From Alloalcanivorax marinus (lineage in GTDB: Bacteria > Pseudomonadota > Gammaproteobacteria > Pseudomonadales > Alcanivoracaceae): DNA of 64,000 nucleotides. Where the stretch lies: positions 310,001-374,000 of the forward strand of contig NZ_JAEKJB010000010.1 of the NCBI RefSeq assembly GCF_016785095.1, written 5' to 3'. Of this stretch, positions 36,628 to 46,766 are shown piece by piece; positions within the stretch are counted from its first letter, which is position 1; each line of letters begins with the position of its first letter. The notes under the pieces are model-generated. The model saw nothing but the letters and a program-made list of their open reading frames with translations. It was not told the origin of the DNA and made no database searches. The position numbers were made by a program, and so were the translations under genes.

Positions 36628-37441
36628 GGCCCAAGGTTACCCTGTCGTTGCCGCCCAGGTCCTGGCGGGTGGTGACATTGTGAAAGCCGTGGTCGGCGAG
36701 CAGCCGGCGCACCGGTGAGCCCTGATCGTGGCCGTGTTCCAGCATCAACCAGCCACCGTCGGCGAGCCGCTCGCGTGCCTGGGCGGTGATCACGCGCAGG
36801 TCCGCCAGGCCACGATCATGGGCGGCCAGGGCCGAGCGTGGCTCGAAACGTACGTCGCCCTGCTCCAGGTGGTGATCGTCCGGGTCCACGTAGGGCGGGT
36901 TGCTGACGATCAGATCGAAAGGGCCGGCCAGGGCTTCCAGCCAGTCACCACGCAGCAGGGTCACGGTGGCGCCGAGGGCCTCGGCGTTGTCCCGGGCCAC
37001 CGCCAGGGCGGCGGCGCTGGCGTCGGTGAGGGTGACCCGCCAAGCGGGCCGCTCCAGGGCCAGGCTGAGGCCCACGGCGCCAGTGCCGGTGCCCAGGTCC
37101 ACCACCCGGGCCGGGCCATCCGCCATGATCTCCAGCGCCGCTTCCACCAGGGTTTCGGTGTCCGGGCGGGGGATCAGGGTGGCGGCGGACACCGCGAAAC
37201 AGCGGCCGAAGAATTCCCGTTCACCGGTCAGGTGCGCCACCGGCTCGCCGGCGGCGCGGCGTTTCACCAGCAGCTCGAACAGCCGTTGCTGGTCGCCATC
37301 CAGTTGTTTTTCCGGCCAGGTATAGAAGTAGCTCCGGTCGCGGCCCAGTACCCGGCCGAGTAGCAGTTCCGCGTCCAGGCGCGGGCTCGGCGACGCGCTC
37401 AGGGCGTCCCGGGCCGAGCGCAACGCCTCGTCGATGCGCAC
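36620..37441 (-). CDS. prmC: Release factor glutamine methyltransferase PrmC
   Basis: A 273-residue S-adenosylmethionine-dependent methyltransferase that methylates the GGQ glutamine of release factors 1 and 2. The SAM loop VVDLGTGTGAVGLSLA and the catalytic NPPY motif (IVSNPPYVDP) are present, as is the family segment FFGRCFAVSAATLIPRPDTETLV. The start is a GTG at 37441, four bases after the prfA stop. It follows its substrate gene prfA, as is usual. Confidence 0.93.
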   Translation of the reverse strand: MRIDEALRSARDALSASPSPRLDAELLLGRVLGRDRSYFYTWPEKQLDGDQQRLFELLVKRRAAGEPVAHLTGEREFFGRCFAVSAATLIPRPDTETLVEAALEIMADGPARVVDLGTGTGAVGLSLALERPAWRVTLTDASAAALAVARDNAEALGATVTLLRGDWLEALAGPFDLIVSNPPYVDPDDHHLEQGDVRFEPRSALAAHDRGLADLRVITAQARERLADGGWLMLEHGHDQGSPVRRLLADHGFHNVTTRQDLGGNDRVTLGHV

Positions 37442-37445
37442 GGCG

Positions 37446-38537
37446 TCAGCCCTGGCCCTCGGCCAGGGCCGCCAGTTGCTCCGCCTGGTGCTCGGCGAGC
37501 AGCGCGCCCACCACCTCGTCCAGGTCGCCGGCGACGATTTCGTTGAGCCGGTACAGAGTCAGGTTGATGCGGTGGTCGGTGAGCCGGCCCTGGGGGAAGT
37601 TGTAGGTGCGGATGCGCTCGGAGCGATCGCCGGAACCGACCAGGGATTTACGTTCCGCCGCCTGTTCGGCGTGGGCGGCGGTTTCCCGCGCGTCGAGCAG
37701 CTTCGCCTTCAGCAGCGACATGGCCTTGGCCTTGTTCTTGTGCTGGCTGCGTTCGTCCTGGCATTCCACCACCACGCCGGTGGGCAGGTGGGTAATGCGC
37801 ACCGCCGAGTCGGTGGTGTTGACGTGCTGGCCGCCGGCGCCGGAGGAACGGTAGGTGTCGATGCGCAGATCCTCGTTGCGGATCTCTATGTCGCCGGCCT
37901 CTTCCGCCTCGGCAAGGATCGCCACGGTGCAAGCGGAGGTATGAATGCGGCCCTGGGATTCGGTGGCCGGCACCCGCTGCACGCGGTGGGCGCCGGACTC
38001 GAATTTCAAGCGTGAATAAACGCCATCACCGGCGATGCGCGCGATCACTTCCTTATAACCACCGTGCTCACCTTCGCTGGCGCTCACCACTTCCACCTTC
38101 CAGCCCATGTGGTCAGCGTAGCGGGAATACATGCGGAACAGATCGCCGGCGAACAGAGCGGCTTCGTCGCCGCCGGTGCCGGCGCGGATCTCCAGGTAAA
38201 CGCCGGCGCTGTCACGGGGGTCCTTGGGCAGCATCAGGCGCTGCAGTTCTTCGTCCAGCTCCTGCAGGCGTTGCTCGCCCTCACGCACTTCCTCGGCGCC
38301 CATCTCACGCATGTCCGGGTCGCTGTCGTCGAGCAGGGCGCGGGCGGTGTCCAGGTTCTCGGCGGTGGCGCGGTACTCCCGGTATCCCTTGATCACCGGT
38401 TCCAGCTCGGCGTATTCCTTGGACAGGGCGCGGAAGCGGTTCTGGTCGGCGATCACGTCCGGGTCCGCCAGCAGGCCGCTGATTTCCTCGAACCGCTCGA
38501 CCAGCTTTTGCAGTTTGTTTTCCAGTGACGCCTTCAT
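37446..38537 (-). CDS. prfA: Peptide chain release factor 1
   Basis: A 363-residue class I release factor. The peptidyl-tRNA hydrolysis motif GGQ occurs in [10 protein letters not shown], and the stop-codon recognition PxT motif is seen as [10 protein letters not shown], so it recognises UAA and UAG. The length is standard. The ATG overlaps the hemA stop by 4 bases. The hemA-prfA-prmC order is conserved. Confidence 0.96.
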   Translation of the reverse strand: MKASLENKLQKLVERFEEISGLLADPDVIADQNRFRALSKEYAELEPVIKGYREYRATAENLDTARALLDDSDPDMREMGAEEVREGEQRLQELDEELQRLMLPKDPRDSAGVYLEIRAGTGGDEAALFAGDLFRMYSRYADHMGWKVEVVSASEGEHGGYKEVIARIAGDGVYSRLKFESGAHRVQRVPATESQGRIHTSACTVAILAEAEEAGDIEIRNEDLRIDTYRSSGAGGQHVNTTDSAVRITHLPTGVVVECQDERSQHKNKAKAMSLLKAKLLDARETAAHAEQAAERKSLVGSGDRSERIRTYNFPQGRLTDHRINLTLYRLNEIVAGDLDEVVGALLAEHQAEQLAALAEGQG

Positions 38538-39808
38538 GATTCCTCGCTGGACGCCTCGCCGTCCTGATCAAGCAGAATTTCCCGGGCCATCAGCAACGCC
38601 TCGGCACGGTCCTCCGCGGCCAGCCGGCGCAGGGTAACGCTGGGCCGGTGCAACCATTTGTTCACCAGGCTGTGCTTGAAGCGGCGCAGCACGTCCTCCG
38701 GGTCGGCGCCCTGGCGCAGTTGCGACAGAGCGCGCTCCAGTTCCTGGTCGGCCAGCTCGGTGCGCTGCCGCCGATAATCGCGCAACACGCCCACGGCGCG
38801 CTTCTCGCGACGGCTGCGGTGATGCTGACGCACCGCTTCGGCGATCAGTTCGCCGGCTTCCTCGGCGGCCTGCTGGCGGGCGCGCACGTTCTCCTGGATC
38901 GCTTCCTGCAAGTGGTCGACGGTATACAGATAGACGTCATCCATCTCACCCACCTCCGGTTCAATGTCCCGGGGCACGGCGATATCGACCATGAACATCG
39001 GCTTGTGGCGGCGGCGCTTGAGGGCGCTTTCCACGGTGCCCTTGCCGAGAATCGGAATGGGCGCGGCGGTGCAGGCGATCAGGATGTCGGCGTGCTCCAG
39101 GGCCACCGGCAATTCTTCCAGGGTGATGCCCCGGCCCCCCACCTCGGCGGCCAGAGCCTCGGCGCGCTCGGCGGTGCGGTTGGCGATCACGATCTCACGC
39201 ACCTGCTGTTCCGCCAGATGCCGGGCCACCAGTTCGATCATTTCGCCGGCGCCAATCAGCAGCGCCCGGCTTTTCTTCAGGTCGGCGAAGATATGCCGCG
39301 CGAAGGACACCGCCGCGTAGGCCACCGACACCGGATTGGCGCCGATGCCGGTTTCCGTGCGAATGCGCTTGGCCGCCGAGAATACGTCCTGGAACACCCG
39401 GCCCAGCTCGCTATCGATCAGGCCCGCCTCGTGGGCACGGGCGTAGGCGTCGCGCATCTGACCGAGAATCTGCGGCTCGCCCAGCACCAGGGAATCCAGA
39501 CCACCGGCCACGCGCATCATGTGCTCCAGGGCTTGATCGCCCCGGTGCAGATACACCGCCGGGCGCAGCCGTTCGAGGGACAGGCCGCGCTCGCCGGACA
39601 GCCAGCCGGCCAGGTCCGGCGGTTCGCCGTCCACCAGGCAATACAGCTCGGTGCGATTGCAGGTGGACAGCAACGCCGCTTCGCGCACGCCGGACAATTC
39701 GCGCAGCCGGGCCAGCGCCCGCTCGGCCTGATCGGCGGAGAACGCCAGTTGCTCGCGCAACTCCACGTCCGCGGTGGTGTGATTAACGCCGGCAGCGATG
39801 AGCTTCAT
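38534..39808 (-). CDS. hemA: Glutamyl-tRNA reductase
   Basis: A 424-residue enzyme for the first step of tetrapyrrole synthesis by the C5 route: reduction of Glu-tRNA to glutamate-1-semialdehyde. The N-terminal catalytic domain has [15 protein letters not shown] and the nucleophilic cysteine in [11 protein letters not shown]. The NADPH domain carries [15 protein letters not shown], and a C-terminal dimerisation helix follows. The ATG at 39808 starts [10 protein letters not shown], the family start; a longer frame upstream was not used. No strong ribosome binding site is seen. Confidence 0.95.
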   Translation of the reverse strand: MKLIAAGVNHTTADVELREQLAFSADQAERALARLRELSGVREAALLSTCNRTELYCLVDGEPPDLAGWLSGERGLSLERLRPAVYLHRGDQALEHMMRVAGGLDSLVLGEPQILGQMRDAYARAHEAGLIDSELGRVFQDVFSAAKRIRTETGIGANPVSVAYAAVSFARHIFADLKKSRALLIGAGEMIELVARHLAEQQVREIVIANRTAERAEALAAEVGGRGITLEELPVALEHADILIACTAAPIPILGKGTVESALKRRRHKPMFMVDIAVPRDIEPEVGEMDDVYLYTVDHLQEAIQENVRARQQAAEEAGELIAEAVRQHHRSRREKRAVGVLRDYRRQRTELADQELERALSQLRQGADPEDVLRRFKHSLVNKWLHRPSVTLRRLAAEDRAEALLMAREILLDQDGEASSEES

Positions 39809-39935
39809 AGGAAATGACGACGACCCGATGGGATATGTCCCAGACACGCGCAAGGGTGTCGCATTTTGCGCGAAACAGCCCTTTAAAACAATGTGCTACG
39901 GGAGCCGGCGCGGTGCCGGTCGAGGCCGCGAATCC

Positions 39936-39964
39936 TTGGGTGCGGCCGGCGGGTGTGCAATGAT
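39936..39964 (+). promoter_or_regulatory. Predicted sigma-70 promoter of the TPR lipoprotein-lolB-ispE operon
   Basis: TTGGGT (39936-39941), 17 bases, AATGAT (39959-39964), about 30 bases before the TPR lipoprotein ATG, in the gap divergent from hemA. A motif match only. Confidence 0.4.
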
Positions 39965-39993
39965 AGCGGCTCAATTCGAGGACTGAATCGCCG

Positions 39994-41694
39994 ATGAATG
40001 CACGCCCATCGCTTATTGTCGCCGCCCTCCTGACCCTGGCGGGCTGCGCCCAGACCCCGCCCCAGCCGGCTCCACCGCCGGCCCCCGAACCCCGCGACCT
40101 GCCCCCGATCGAGTACGACGGCGAGACCCTCGGCGATCTGCTGGTGGCGGAAAGCGCCGCGCAACGTCAGAGCCTGGCCGTGACCCTGGACTATTATGGC
40201 CGCGCCGCGCAAACCACCCACGATCCCGAGGTGATCAGCCAGGCCACCAAGCTGGCCACCTATCTGGATCAACCGGAACAGGCCCGCCAGCTGGCCGGCC
40301 TGTGGCTGGAACGTGAACCGGACAATGCCGATGCCCTGCGCCTGGCGGCCCTGGCCGACATCCAGCTCGGCGATAGTGACGGCGCCGCCGGCTTCATCGA
40401 CCGGCTACTGGCCGGCCACGGCAGCGACGCCCTGCTGCCCCTGGTGGCGGAAGCCAGCAGCCTCAGCGACAACGACAACCAGCAGCTGCTGAAAGCCCTT
40501 TCGCAACTGGCCGAGCGCTATCCGGAACAGGCTCCGCTGTGGTACGCGCGGGCCCTGGACCTTCGCCAGCAGGGCGACCTGCCGGGCGCCATGAAAGCAG
40601 TGGAGCACGCCCTGGACCAGGACCCGGACCATATGGAAGCGGCGCTGCTGGAAGCGCGGCTGCTGTTCGAGAGCGGCGAGCATGAAAAGGCCCTGCGCCA
40701 CGCCCGCGCCCAGGTGCGCGCACACCCGGACAATCGCCGCCCGCGCCTGGCCTATGTGCGCCTGCTGCTGGCCGCCGGTCACAAGGATCAGGCCCACGAA
40801 CAACTCAACATTCTCGCCGAGCAGAACCCGGACGATCTGGATCTGCGCTACTCGCTGGCACTGATCGCCCTGGAGGCCGGCGCCGGCGAGTCCGCCCGCT
40901 CCCTGCTGCAGGATCTGCTGCGACGCGGCTACCGCCCCAACGAGATGCGGCTGCGTCTGGCCCAGGCGTCGGAAGCCGCCGGCGACACCGATCAGGCCAT
41001 TGACGACTACCTGAAGGTGAAAGGCCCCGACGCCCTGGAAGCCCAGGTGCAGGCGGCGCGGCTTCTATATGCCAGCGGTCGTGGCGACCGCGGGCATGCG
41101 CTGATCACCAGCCTTACCCGCCAGTATCCGGCCCGCGCCGACCGGCTGTGGATCACTGAATCGGAAATGCGCAATGCCCTAGGGGACCCGGAGGGCGCCC
41201 TGGCATTGCTCAACGATGCCCTGGAAGCGGACCCGGACAATCCGGACCTGCTCTATGCCCGCGCCATGACCGCCGGCTCCCTGGGCCAGAACCAACGCAT
41301 GGAAACGGATCTTAAACGGGTGCTGGAGCTGCACCCGGACGATGCCGGCGCGCTCAACGCCCTGGGCTACACCTGGGCGGATCGGGGCGTGCATCTGGAC
41401 CAGGCCGAGGCCATGATTCGCCGTGCTCTGGACCAATATCCCCGCGACCCGGCGATTCTCGACTCCATGGGCTGGGTACTGTACCGGCAGGGCCGCCTGG
41501 ACGAGGCGCTGGATTACCTGCGCCGCGCCCATGCACTCATGCCGGACCCGGAAGTCAGCGCCCATCTGGGCGAGGTGCTGTGGGCGATGGGCGATGAGGA
41601 AAGCGCCCGCGCGGTGTGGTCCGCCGCCCTGGCCGCGCAGCCCGACGCCACCGTTGTGCGCGACACCCTGGAACGCCTGGAGGTAACGCTTTGA
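39994..41694 (+). CDS. TPR-repeat outer-membrane-type lipoprotein
   Basis: A 566-residue lipoprotein with lipobox LAGC (Cys18), a proline-rich tether, then at least ten tetratricopeptide-like repeats. The last ones are the most regular (ALNALGYTWADRGVHLDQAEAMIRRAL and ILDSMGWVLYRQGRLDEALDYLRRA). It matches the TPR lipoprotein found upstream of lolB in pseudomonads (PA4667 type). TPR proteins serve as protein-protein scaffolds; its partner is unknown, although the location beside lolB suggests outer-membrane lipoprotein or envelope biogenesis. The lolB start overlaps its stop. Confidence 0.88.
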   Translation: MNARPSLIVAALLTLAGCAQTPPQPAPPPAPEPRDLPPIEYDGETLGDLLVAESAAQRQSLAVTLDYYGRAAQTTHDPEVISQATKLATYLDQPEQARQLAGLWLEREPDNADALRLAALADIQLGDSDGAAGFIDRLLAGHGSDALLPLVAEASSLSDNDNQQLLKALSQLAERYPEQAPLWYARALDLRQQGDLPGAMKAVEHALDQDPDHMEAALLEARLLFESGEHEKALRHARAQVRAHPDNRRPRLAYVRLLLAAGHKDQAHEQLNILAEQNPDDLDLRYSLALIALEAGAGESARSLLQDLLRRGYRPNEMRLRLAQASEAAGDTDQAIDDYLKVKGPDALEAQVQAARLLYASGRGDRGHALITSLTRQYPARADRLWITESEMRNALGDPEGALALLNDALEADPDNPDLLYARAMTAGSLGQNQRMETDLKRVLELHPDDAGALNALGYTWADRGVHLDQAEAMIRRALDQYPRDPAILDSMGWVLYRQGRLDEALDYLRRAHALMPDPEVSAHLGEVLWAMGDEESARAVWSAALAAQPDATVVRDTLERLEVTL

Positions 41695-42257
41695 CACGGT
41701 TTTGGTGGCTCCCCCTGGTAGCTCTGTTGCTGAGCGCCTGCCAGACCCGACCGGTGCCCACCGGTGACTTCACCCGCCCGGAGCAAATCCAGCGCTGGGA
41801 AATGAACGGCAAGCTCGGCTACCGCACCCCGGAGGACGGCGGCTCCGCCACCTTCGATTGGGAGCAGGCGCCGCGCAATGGCGCCATTCACTTTTCCGGC
41901 CCTCTGGGCTTTGGCAGCGCGGAACTGAGCTGGCAACCGGGCATGGCGCGCCTGGAAACCGCCAAGGGTCAGTGGCAGGCCCGCTCCCCCGGGGAACTGG
42001 CCTGGCACCTGACCGGCTTCTGGCTGCCGGTGTCGGCGCTGGAATACTGGAGCCGTGGCCTGGTGTGGCCGGGCGCTCCGGCGCAGGCGGAACAAAACGA
42101 CGCCGGGCAACTGGTGCGCCTGCGCCAGCTGGGCTGGGAGCTGGAGTTCGACCGCTATGAGCCGGTGGGCCGGGTGGCCCTGCCCCACCGCATCAAGGCG
42201 CGCCAGGAAGCCAACCGCTTCACGCTCCTGATCCGTGAGTGGCAACCCTTGCCATGA
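41691..42257 (+). CDS. lolB: Outer-membrane lipoprotein receptor LolB
   Basis: A 188-residue lipoprotein with lipobox LSAC (Cys17). The LolB domain follows: WEMNGKLGYRTPEDGGSATFDW, then the hydrophobic-loop and beta-barrel pattern ending FTLLIREW. LolB takes lipoproteins from LolA and inserts them into the outer membrane. The start is the TTG at 41691, overlapping the upstream stop as TTGA, with GGAGG seven bases before it. An upstream in-frame start would lie inside the TPR gene. Confidence 0.92.
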   Translation: MTRFWWLPLVALLLSACQTRPVPTGDFTRPEQIQRWEMNGKLGYRTPEDGGSATFDWEQAPRNGAIHFSGPLGFGSAELSWQPGMARLETAKGQWQARSPGELAWHLTGFWLPVSALEYWSRGLVWPGAPAQAEQNDAGQLVRLRQLGWELEFDRYEPVGRVALPHRIKARQEANRFTLLIREWQPLP

Positions 42258-43186
42258 CGGCACCCTCCCCTGGCTCCGGTTCGCCGGCGCGCGGCTTCGC
42301 GCTGCCGGCACCGGCCAAACTGAACCTGTTTCTGCACATCACCGGCCAGCGGGCCGACGGCTATCATGAGCTGCAGACCCTGTTCGCCCTGCTCGATTAC
42401 GGCGACACCCTGCATCTGCGGCCCGCCGAGGAGCTGACCCTGACCTGCGACCGCCCCGGGCTGCCGGTGGACGATGGCAATCTGGTGCTGCGTGCCGCCC
42501 GGCTGCTGCGCGAGGCCACCGGCACGACCCGGGGCGCGCGCCTGCACCTGCAAAAACGCCTGCCCGCCGGCGGTGGCGTGGGTGGCGGCTCCTCGGACGC
42601 CGCCACCGCCCTATGGGGGCTCAACCATCTGTGGGGTCTGGGTCTGGACGAGGACCGGCTCGCCGAGCTGGGCCTGCGACTGGGCGCCGACGTGCCGGTG
42701 TTCGTGCGTGGCCGCAACGCCTGGGCGGAGGGCGTCGGCGAGCGCCTGCAAGCCGTTGAATTGCCGGAACAATGGTTTCTGGTGGTGGATCCGGGAATCG
42801 CCGTTCCAACCGCTCGAATTTTCGGCGACGGGGAATTGACAAGGCACACCCCCGCCATTACATTACCGGCCTCGCTTGGGGCGGCCACCCTGGAACGCTT
42901 TCACAACGACTGTGAAGCAGTGGCCCGACGCCTTTATCCACCAGTGGATAACGTGCTCGACTGGCTCCAACGCGAAGCGGGCAACGCCCGCATGACCGGC
43001 ACCGGCGCCTGCTGTTTCGCACGCCTTGCCGGGGCGCAAGCGGCCCGCGATCTGCAGCGGCGTTTGCCAAAAAACTGGAAAGCTTTCGCGGCTCGAAGCA
43101 CTGAACTCTCACCTCTCCACGAGGCACTGGCGACGCTTCGAGCCCAACAAGATCCAGGTCCGGCGTTCAACGACAACGCCACCTGA
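42254..43186 (+). CDS. ispE: 4-diphosphocytidyl-2-C-methyl-D-erythritol kinase
   Basis: A 310-residue GHMP kinase of the MEP isoprenoid pathway that phosphorylates CDP-ME. The N-terminal APAKLNLFLHITGQRADGYHELQT and the ATP loop LPAGGGVGGGSSDAATAL are typical, as is MTGTGACCFA near the end. The ATG at 42254 overlaps the lolB stop by 4 bases. The C-terminal 25 residues are longer than in E. coli. The tRNA-Gln gene follows after 11 bases. Confidence 0.95.
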   Translation: MTAPSPGSGSPARGFALPAPAKLNLFLHITGQRADGYHELQTLFALLDYGDTLHLRPAEELTLTCDRPGLPVDDGNLVLRAARLLREATGTTRGARLHLQKRLPAGGGVGGGSSDAATALWGLNHLWGLGLDEDRLAELGLRLGADVPVFVRGRNAWAEGVGERLQAVELPEQWFLVVDPGIAVPTARIFGDGELTRHTPAITLPASLGAATLERFHNDCEAVARRLYPPVDNVLDWLQREAGNARMTGTGACCFARLAGAQAARDLQRRLPKNWKAFAARSTELSPLHEALATLRAQQDPGPAFNDNAT

Positions 43187-43197
43187 CCGGTTAGTGT

Positions 43198-43273
43198 TGG
43201 GGTATAGCCAAGTTGGTAAGGCAGCGGGTTTTGATCCCGTCATTCCCAGGTTCGAGTCCTGGTACCCCAGCCA
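43198..43273 (+). tRNA. tRNA-Gln (anticodon TTG)
   Basis: A complete cloverleaf. The acceptor stem TGGGGTA (43198-43204) pairs with TACCCCA (43263-43269). The anticodon arm has a seven-base loop with TTG at 43231-43233. The T arm has the GTTCGAGTC loop, and the CCA end is encoded (43271-43273). Placement between ispE and prs is the usual one in pseudomonad-like genomes. Confidence 0.97.
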
Positions 43274-43311
43274 TCTTCTTTAATCCACCACCTCACAGCC
43301 AGGGGACGCCA

Positions 43312-44271
43312 GTGTCCAAACTCGTGGTTTTTTCCGGCAACGCCAATCCCGAACTGGCCCAGGCCATGGTCGAGCAACTCAACATCCCGCTTGGCGATGC
43401 CGACGTCGGCGTGTTCAGCGATGGCGAAGTGGCCGTGGACATCCAGGAAAATGTTCGCGGCAAGGACGTGTTCATCGTCCAGTCCACCTGCAAGCCCACC
43501 AATGATCACCTGATGGAAATCCTGGTGATGGCCGACGCCCTGCGGCGCTCGTCCGCCGGTCGCATCACCGCGGTGATGCCCTACTTCGGTTATGCCCGCC
43601 AGGACCGTCGGGTGCGCTCCGCGCGGGTGCCGATCACCGCCAAGGTGGTGGCCGACATGATCACCGCCGTGGGCATCGACCGGGTGGTGACCGTGGACCT
43701 GCACGCCGACCAGATCCAGGGTTTCTTCGACATTCCGGTGGACAACGTCTACGGCACTCCCCTGTTCGTGGCCGACATCGAGCGCCAGAAACACGACGAC
43801 CTGATGGTGGTGAGCCCGGACGTGGGCGGCGTGGTGCGCGCCCGCGCCCTGGCCAAGCAGCTCAACGACGCCGACCTGGCGATCATCGACAAGCGCCGCC
43901 CCAAGGCCAACGAATCCCAGGTGATGCATATCATCGGCGAGGTGGAAGGCCGTACCTGCGTGCTGGTGGACGATATCGTCGATACCGCCGGCACCCTGTG
44001 CAAGGCGGCCCAGGCCCTCAAGGACCACGGCGCCGCCAAGGTCTATGCCTACTGCACCCACCCGGTGCTGTCCGGCCCGGCCATCGACAACATCAACGGC
44101 AGCGCCATCGACCAGCTGGTGGTCACCGACACCATCCCGCTGTCCGAGGCAGGCCGGGCCAGCGACAAGATCCGTGTACTGCGCCTGGCGCCGATGCTCG
44201 CCGAGACCGTGCGCCGGGTGAACAACGAGGAATCCCTGTCGGCCATGTTCGACCGCCTCGAGCTGGTGTAA
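43312..44271 (+). CDS. prs: Ribose-phosphate pyrophosphokinase
   Basis: A 319-residue PRPP synthetase, making 5-phosphoribosyl diphosphate from ribose-5-phosphate and ATP for nucleotide, His, Trp and NAD synthesis. The flexible-loop [16 protein letters not shown], the [12 protein letters not shown] motif and the PRPP loop [13 protein letters not shown] are intact. The start is a GTG at 43312 giving [15 protein letters not shown], with AGGGGA upstream. An intrinsic terminator follows. Confidence 0.96.
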   Translation: MSKLVVFSGNANPELAQAMVEQLNIPLGDADVGVFSDGEVAVDIQENVRGKDVFIVQSTCKPTNDHLMEILVMADALRRSSAGRITAVMPYFGYARQDRRVRSARVPITAKVVADMITAVGIDRVVTVDLHADQIQGFFDIPVDNVYGTPLFVADIERQKHDDLMVVSPDVGGVVRARALAKQLNDADLAIIDKRRPKANESQVMHIIGEVEGRTCVLVDDIVDTAGTLCKAAQALKDHGAAKVYAYCTHPVLSGPAIDNINGSAIDQLVVTDTIPLSEAGRASDKIRVLRLAPMLAETVRRVNNEESLSAMFDRLELV

Positions 44272-44310
44272 GCCACGCCTGCACGCAACACGCTGACACG
44301 CGCCACGCCG

Positions 44311-44335
44311 AGCCGGCCCTCAGGGCCGGCTTTTT
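44311..44335 (+). terminator. Rho-independent terminator after prs
   Basis: AGCCGGCCC (44311-44319) and GGGCCGGCT (44323-44331) form a perfect nine-base stem with a three-base loop, followed by TTTTT. It lies 40 bases after the prs stop. Confidence 0.9.
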
Positions 44336-44402
44336 GCTACCTGGAGGCCAGGGATCAACGCCACCGAAGGCCCAAGATGACCGCGTGCAAGCGTGCGGCG
44401 TG

Positions 44403-44431
44403 TTGCGTGCAAGCAGCCCGCAGGGCATAAT
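44403..44431 (+). promoter_or_regulatory. Predicted sigma-70 promoter of rplY-pth
   Basis: TTGCGT (44403-44408), 17 bases, CATAAT (44426-44431), 74 bases before the rplY ATG. It lies between the prs terminator and rplY, where a new promoter is needed. Confidence 0.6.
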
Positions 44432-44505
44432 CCGGCCCCCTTTTTAGCAACCCTTCCCATCGCGCCTGGTCGCGGGGCGGCGGGAAGCCTTATGGAGACA
44501 TCGAC

Positions 44506-45162
44506 ATGTCCAACGAATTCGAACTGACCGCGGAAAGCCGCAGCGACACGGGGAAAGGTGCGAGCCGCCGCCTGCGTCGTCTGCAAGGCCGGATTCCCGG
44601 CATCATCTATGGTGGCGACGCCGAGCCGCAGATGATCACCCTGGAATCCCGTGAGCTGAAGAAAGCCCTGGAAACCGAAGCTTTCTACAGCCACATCCTG
44701 ACCCTCAAGCTGGACGGCAAAACCCAGCAGGCGGTACTGCGTGATCTGCAGCGCGATCCGGCCCGCGGTTTCCCGATCCACGCCGACTTCATGCGCGTTG
44801 ACGCCACCCACAAGATCACCATGGTGGTTCCGGTGCACTTCAGCAACGAAGAAGCCTGCATCGGCGTGAAGAAACAGGGCGGCGAGATCCACCGCAATAT
44901 CTCCGAGGTGGAAGTTATCTGTCTGCCCAAGGACCTGCCGGAATACCTGGAAGTGGACATGATCGCCGTGGAGCTGGATCAGGTGATCCACCTCTCCGAG
45001 ATCAAGCTGCCGGCCGGTGTCGAGATCGTCGAGCTGACCCACGGCGAGGACCATGACCAGCCCGTGGTCGCGGTGCACAAGCCGAAAGTCCGCGCCGAGG
45101 AAGAAGACGGCGAGGAAGGCGGTGAGGAAGCCGCCGGCGAAGACAAAGCCGACGAGGAATAA
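44506..45162 (+). CDS. rplY: 50S ribosomal protein L25/general stress protein Ctc
   Basis: A 218-residue long-form L25. The N-terminal 5S-rRNA-binding domain (about residues 5-92, including KGASRRLRRLQGRIPGIIYGG) is followed by the CTC C-terminal beta domain (about 95-185). An acidic tail (EEEDGEEGGEEAAGEDKADEE) completes it. TTATGGAGACATCGAC precedes the ATG. It is followed by pth after eight bases, the conserved arrangement. Confidence 0.96.
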   Translation: MSNEFELTAESRSDTGKGASRRLRRLQGRIPGIIYGGDAEPQMITLESRELKKALETEAFYSHILTLKLDGKTQQAVLRDLQRDPARGFPIHADFMRVDATHKITMVVPVHFSNEEACIGVKKQGGEIHRNISEVEVICLPKDLPEYLEVDMIAVELDQVIHLSEIKLPAGVEIVELTHGEDHDQPVVAVHKPKVRAEEEDGEEGGEEAAGEDKADEE

Positions 45163-45170
45163 CCCGCGCC

Positions 45171-45758
45171 GTGACGGATCCGGTTCGACTGATCGTGGGC
45201 CTGGGCAACCCGGGCCCCGAATACGACGCTACCCGTCACAACACCGGTGTGTGGTACATCGATGCCCTGGCCCGTGCCCAGGGCATCTTCCTTTCCGAGG
45301 AAAAAAAATACTTCGGTGTTACCGGCACCTTTCAGTTCGAGGGCGAAACCGTTCGCCTGCTGGTACCCACCACCTATATGAACCGCAGCGGCCAGGCCAC
45401 CTCGGCGCTGGCGAACTTCTTCAAGATCCCCGTCACGCAAATGCTGGTGGCCCACGATGAGCTGGACCTGCCTCCCGGCGTGGCCCGCTTTAAGCAGGGC
45501 GGCGGTCACGGCGGCCACAACGGCCTGCGCGACATCATCGCCCGACACGGCAACAGCAGGGATTTCCACCGTCTTCGTATCGGCATCGGCCATCCCGGCA
45601 GCGCCGATCTGGTCACCCCCTATGTGCTCGGCAAGCCTTCCCCGGCGGACCGGGACAAGATCGAACGGGCCATCGACGAAGCGGTGCGCTTCACCCCGGA
45701 CCTGCTGCGCGGCGACCTCAACACCGCCATGAACAGCCTGAACGGCTTCCGCGCCTAG
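45171..45758 (+). CDS. pth: Peptidyl-tRNA hydrolase
   Basis: A 195-residue Pth that releases peptides from drop-off peptidyl-tRNA. The GLGNPGPEYDATRHNTG segment carries the catalytic histidine (RHNTG), and DELDLPPGVARFKQGGGHGGHNGLRD supplies the catalytic aspartate and tRNA-binding residues. The start is the GTG at 45171, eight bases after the rplY stop. Confidence 0.96.
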   Translation: MTDPVRLIVGLGNPGPEYDATRHNTGVWYIDALARAQGIFLSEEKKYFGVTGTFQFEGETVRLLVPTTYMNRSGQATSALANFFKIPVTQMLVAHDELDLPPGVARFKQGGGHGGHNGLRDIIARHGNSRDFHRLRIGIGHPGSADLVTPYVLGKPSPADRDKIERAIDEAVRFTPDLLRGDLNTAMNSLNGFRA

Positions 45759-45770
45759 TTTCAGACCCCC

Positions 45771-45814
45771 GAATCGCGGCTGAAGCGGAGCGCCGCCCGG
45801 CCGCTCCTACAAAG
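45771..45814. repeat. REP-like intergenic palindromic sequence
   Basis: GAATCGCGGCTGAAG at the left and CCGCTCCTACAAAG at the right are the two halves of a REP element of the pseudomonad type, here separated by an extra 15 bases of GC-rich sequence. It lies in the convergent gap between pth and a GST gene, the usual place for such elements. Only one copy is evident in the window. Confidence 0.5.
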
Positions 45815-45835
45815 CATCCGTGACCTCGCGCCGCG

Positions 45836-46570
45836 CTAACGATCGGTGCGATAACGCTCCAGAATCCACTGCCCCGCTGGCCGTTCGCGCATGTCGTTGA
45901 GCTTCTTTTGCAATGACGCCGGCAGGTCGCTCTCATCGAACACGTCCCAGGGCGTGCCCGGCGGGCTCACCAACGGCGCCATCAGGGCCGCCGCGCTGAT
46001 ATCCGCCAGGGTCAGCCGGTCCGCCACCAGATAATCGCCGGCGCCACGACGCAACGCTTCCTCCACCAGGGCCAGGCCCTCCTCCACGCGCTGCTCCGAA
46101 TAGACCACCGCCTTGGGCTTGATGGCATAGAGCCGGCGCACGCCTTCCCGGGTCAGCGGCACCAGGGCACGCTTGATGGGACCGGGCAGACGATAGGGGT
46201 CGAGCATGGCGTCCATGATCTCCGGGCGGTCCAGCACCTGACCGTACAGCCAGCGGCGCACATGCACCGCGAACCGGTCGAAGTGCTGCTCCAGCTCGAT
46301 CACCCGGGCACGGCTGTCGGCGTCCTCGGGCACCAGGGGCCGGGCCGGATAGTACTTTTCCAGGTAATAAGCGATCTTGGTGGAATCCCCCACGGTGCGG
46401 TCGCCATCACGCAGGATCGGCAGGGTATTAATGCGCGCCAGCCACTGGGTTCGCAGCCGGTGTGGCCCGGGCAGCAGATTGCGTGGTCGGTAATCGAGGC
46501 CCTTGTGGTCCAGTTGCCAGCGGGTCTTCTCGCAGTAGTGGGAGATGGGGAATTGATACAGAATTCGCAT
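45836..46570 (-). CDS. Glutathione S-transferase family protein
   Basis: A 244-residue GST-like protein. The N-terminal thioredoxin-like domain begins MRILYQFPISHYCEKTRWQLDHKGLDY, with a CxxxTRW pattern in place of the usual catalytic Ser/Tyr and the TLPILRDGDRTVGDSTKIAYYLE glutathione-binding segment. The C-terminal helical domain has YLVADRLTLADISAAALMAPL. The start is the ATG at 46570; another ATG is two codons upstream. Convergent with pth. Substrate unknown. Confidence 0.85.
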   Translation of the reverse strand: MRILYQFPISHYCEKTRWQLDHKGLDYRPRNLLPGPHRLRTQWLARINTLPILRDGDRTVGDSTKIAYYLEKYYPARPLVPEDADSRARVIELEQHFDRFAVHVRRWLYGQVLDRPEIMDAMLDPYRLPGPIKRALVPLTREGVRRLYAIKPKAVVYSEQRVEEGLALVEEALRRGAGDYLVADRLTLADISAAALMAPLVSPPGTPWDVFDESDLPASLQKKLNDMRERPAGQWILERYRTDR

Positions 46571-46766
46571 GATCATCGTGCTGCCGGCTTTCGTGACTCG
46601 TCAGTCTAGCCAAACCCGGCGCTTCCGCTCCCGGCATCAGAGCCCCGCCGGAGCGGCTCCCTGGCAATTGGCCCCGGCGCCCGCCGAGACCGCCCCCGTG
46701 CCGCTACCGGTCGCATTTTGGCCGCGCCTTGAGTAGCATTGCGCCCTCGAAAACGGAGGTGCAGTT